A model generated the notes under the pieces. The model was not told where the DNA came from. It ran no database searches and saw only the letters and a program-made list of their open reading frames with translations. 64,000 bases of DNA from Anaerocolumna sedimenticola (lineage in GTDB: Bacteria > Bacillota > Clostridia > Lachnospirales > Lachnospiraceae): assembly GCF_009931695.1 (NCBI RefSeq), contig NZ_CP048000.1, forward strand, positions 2,807,501 to 2,871,500, given 5' to 3'. This document shows, piece by piece, positions 62,800 through 64,000 of this stretch (position 1 is its first letter; each line of letters opens with the position of its first letter). A program made the translations under genes and the position numbers.

Positions 62800-63912
62800 A
62801 TGAGTAAAAATGCACCTTTTAAGTATGATATTGTTGGAAGTTTTTTAAGACCTGATTATTTAAAGCAGGCAAGAAGGGAATTTACAGATGGAAAAATCAG
62901 CAGAGAAGAATTAAAGTCGGTTGAAGATAAAGCAATTATTGATCTGATTCAAAAGCAGAAAAATGCAGGGCTTCCGGTTATAACGGACGGTGAATTCAGA
63001 AGGAGTTCCTGGCACCTGGATTTCATGTGGGCGTTTAACGGTGTGGGACATGAAAAGACTAAGAGCGGAATACCATTTCATGGAGAACCTGCTTTGATTG
63101 ACGATACCTTTCTTACGGGAAAAGTATCGGTTGAAAGTCATCCGTTTGTTGAGCATTTTAAATTTCTGAAACAATTCGAGGATGAGAATACGGTTGCACG
63201 CCAGACAATTCCTGCTCCTGCTCAGTTTCTGTTTCAGATGATCATACCGGACAATATAGAAAGTACGAAAGCAATTTATCCGGAGGAAGAGGAGTTAATT
63301 CAAGACATTGCAGAGGGTTATAAAAAGGTGATTCGGGATTTGTATGCTGCAGGCTGCAGAAATATTCAGTTTGATGATTGTACATGGGGAGTATGTGTTG
63401 ATCCTAATGCCTGCTTTATCTTTGGAACTATTGAAGCCGGGTTACAGGAGAACATAAATAAATTAATCCGTGTCAACAATCTTGCAATAGAGGGTAAACC
63501 GGAAGACCTGGTAATTAATACACATATCTGCCGCGGTAATTTCCATTCCACCTGGGCTTGCCAGGGAGGTTATGACCGGATAGCAAAAGACCTTTTTGAC
63601 AGAGAAAATGTAAATGCCTTTTATCTGGAATTTGATGATGAGCGATCCGGTGATTTTGAACCGCTTCAATATGTAAGCAAAGAGAAGAAAGTTGTGTTAG
63701 GACTTATCACAACAAAATCCCCCGTATTGGAGAATAAGGCGCACATAATCAAACGTATTCACGAAGCCGCAAAATATATTCCCCTCGAACGTTTATGCCT
63801 TAGTCCGCAGTGCGGATTTGCCTCCACTGAAGAAGGTAATAAACTGACCGAAGAAGAACAGTGGGCGAAATTGCAATTAGTACGGGATATTGCAAATAGT
63901 ATATGGAAATAA
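62800..63912 (+). CDS. MetE-like cobalamin-independent methyltransferase (YxjG/YxjH type)
   Basis: 370 residues from ATG 62800, nine bases after CAGGAG; the ATG at 62791 touches the ribosome site. It corresponds to the C-terminal barrel of MetE: VGSFLRPDYLKQAR, PVITDGEFRRSSWHLDFM, GCRNIQFDDCTWGV, the zinc site residues in VINTHICRGN (His, Cys), YLEFDDERSGDFEPL (Glu) and LSPQCGFAS (Cys). The N-terminal MetE domain is absent, as in Bacillus YxjG/YxjH, whose methyl donor is uncertain. Likely role is methylating homocysteine or a related thiol. A hairpin follows at 63,938. Confidence 0.9.
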   Translation: MSKNAPFKYDIVGSFLRPDYLKQARREFTDGKISREELKSVEDKAIIDLIQKQKNAGLPVITDGEFRRSSWHLDFMWAFNGVGHEKTKSGIPFHGEPALIDDTFLTGKVSVESHPFVEHFKFLKQFEDENTVARQTIPAPAQFLFQMIIPDNIESTKAIYPEEEELIQDIAEGYKKVIRDLYAAGCRNIQFDDCTWGVCVDPNACFIFGTIEAGLQENINKLIRVNNLAIEGKPEDLVINTHICRGNFHSTWACQGGYDRIAKDLFDRENVNAFYLEFDDERSGDFEPLQYVSKEKKVVLGLITTKSPVLENKAHIIKRIHEAAKYIPLERLCLSPQCGFASTEEGNKLTEEEQWAKLQLVRDIANSIWK

Positions 63913-63937
63913 ACGAAAAAAGTAAGACCTGACCGAA

Positions 63938-63975
63938 CCGGCTTACGACATGGATAAGTTCATGTCGTAAGCCGG
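63938..63975. terminator. Perfect 15-bp inverted repeat after the MetE-like gene
   Basis: CCGGCTTACGACATG, loop GATAAGTT, CATGTCGTAAGCCGG. No T run follows, but its place right after the gene fits termination or transcript-end protection. Confidence 0.65.
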
Positions 63976-64000
63976 ATAAATTACGTAATTACCGGTAAAT

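Overview
The window looks like chromosomal DNA from an anaerobic, spore-forming, low-GC Firmicute, most likely a member of the Lachnospiraceae (Lachnoclostridium/Anaerocolumna-like). This rests on AT-rich intergenic DNA, strong AGGAGG-type ribosome sites with TTG/GTG starts, spore and germination proteins (SpoIID-like, LysM-GH18, Csp-type subtilase), rubrerythrin-like and FMN 'split-barrel' proteins, and the absence of respiratory genes. No rRNA, tRNA or CRISPR array was seen. All family assignments come from reading the sequence; no database search was run.

Layout. 1-2.4 kb is the wreck of a conjugative element: a coupling-protein (VirD4/TraG-like) pseudogene interrupted by a group II intron, plus a relaxase fragment, with a ferritin-like protein and a bacterial Staygreen homologue between them. 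2.4-30 kb is a mosaic accessory region of small regulator/effector modules: MocR-EamA, Ada/AlkA-Ogt alkylation repair, an RsmH paralogue, TipA-type MerR, two EamA exporters, AraC regulators with fused effector or VOC domains, PadR-SASA esterase, Rrf2 with flavoproteins, and an arginine/serine-repeat protein followed directly by a Hanks-type kinase. Between them lie many gene scars: helicase, two MFS fragments, IS66 TnpB, methyltransferase, GrpB. 30-34 kb holds an ABC-2 exporter operon on the minus strand and a nucleotidyltransferase.

34-46 kb is a signalling and spore-envelope block: a soluble PQQ-type beta-propeller, a possible 20-residue peptide gene with its own promoter, dyads and terminator, an MCP, CheV, a LytTR/GHKL two-component pair, a SpoIID-LysM protein, and a PTS EIIC-EAL fusion. 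46-64 kb is dominated by three rifampicin-phosphotransferase-type enzymes (Rph architecture), two of them behind TetR repressors with paired operators, interleaved with a guanidine-I riboswitch/Gdx exporter, a degenerate rubrerythrin, a GH18-LysM protein lacking its catalytic residues, a Csp-like subtilase, a LysR regulator and a MetE-like methyltransferase.

Two themes stand out. First, many loci follow the same plan: a one-component regulator with visible operators next to one exporter or drug/redox enzyme, as expected of a soil or gut anaerobe coping with toxic small molecules. Second, decay is extensive. Some genes are clearly dead through several lesions, while at least four otherwise intact genes differ from an open frame by a single base in or beside a homopolymer (near 10,055, 31,980, 41,850 and 51,315). 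Those could be sequencing errors or real lesions. The best candidate for an undescribed system is the RS-repeat protein/Hanks kinase pair at 27,944-28,913.
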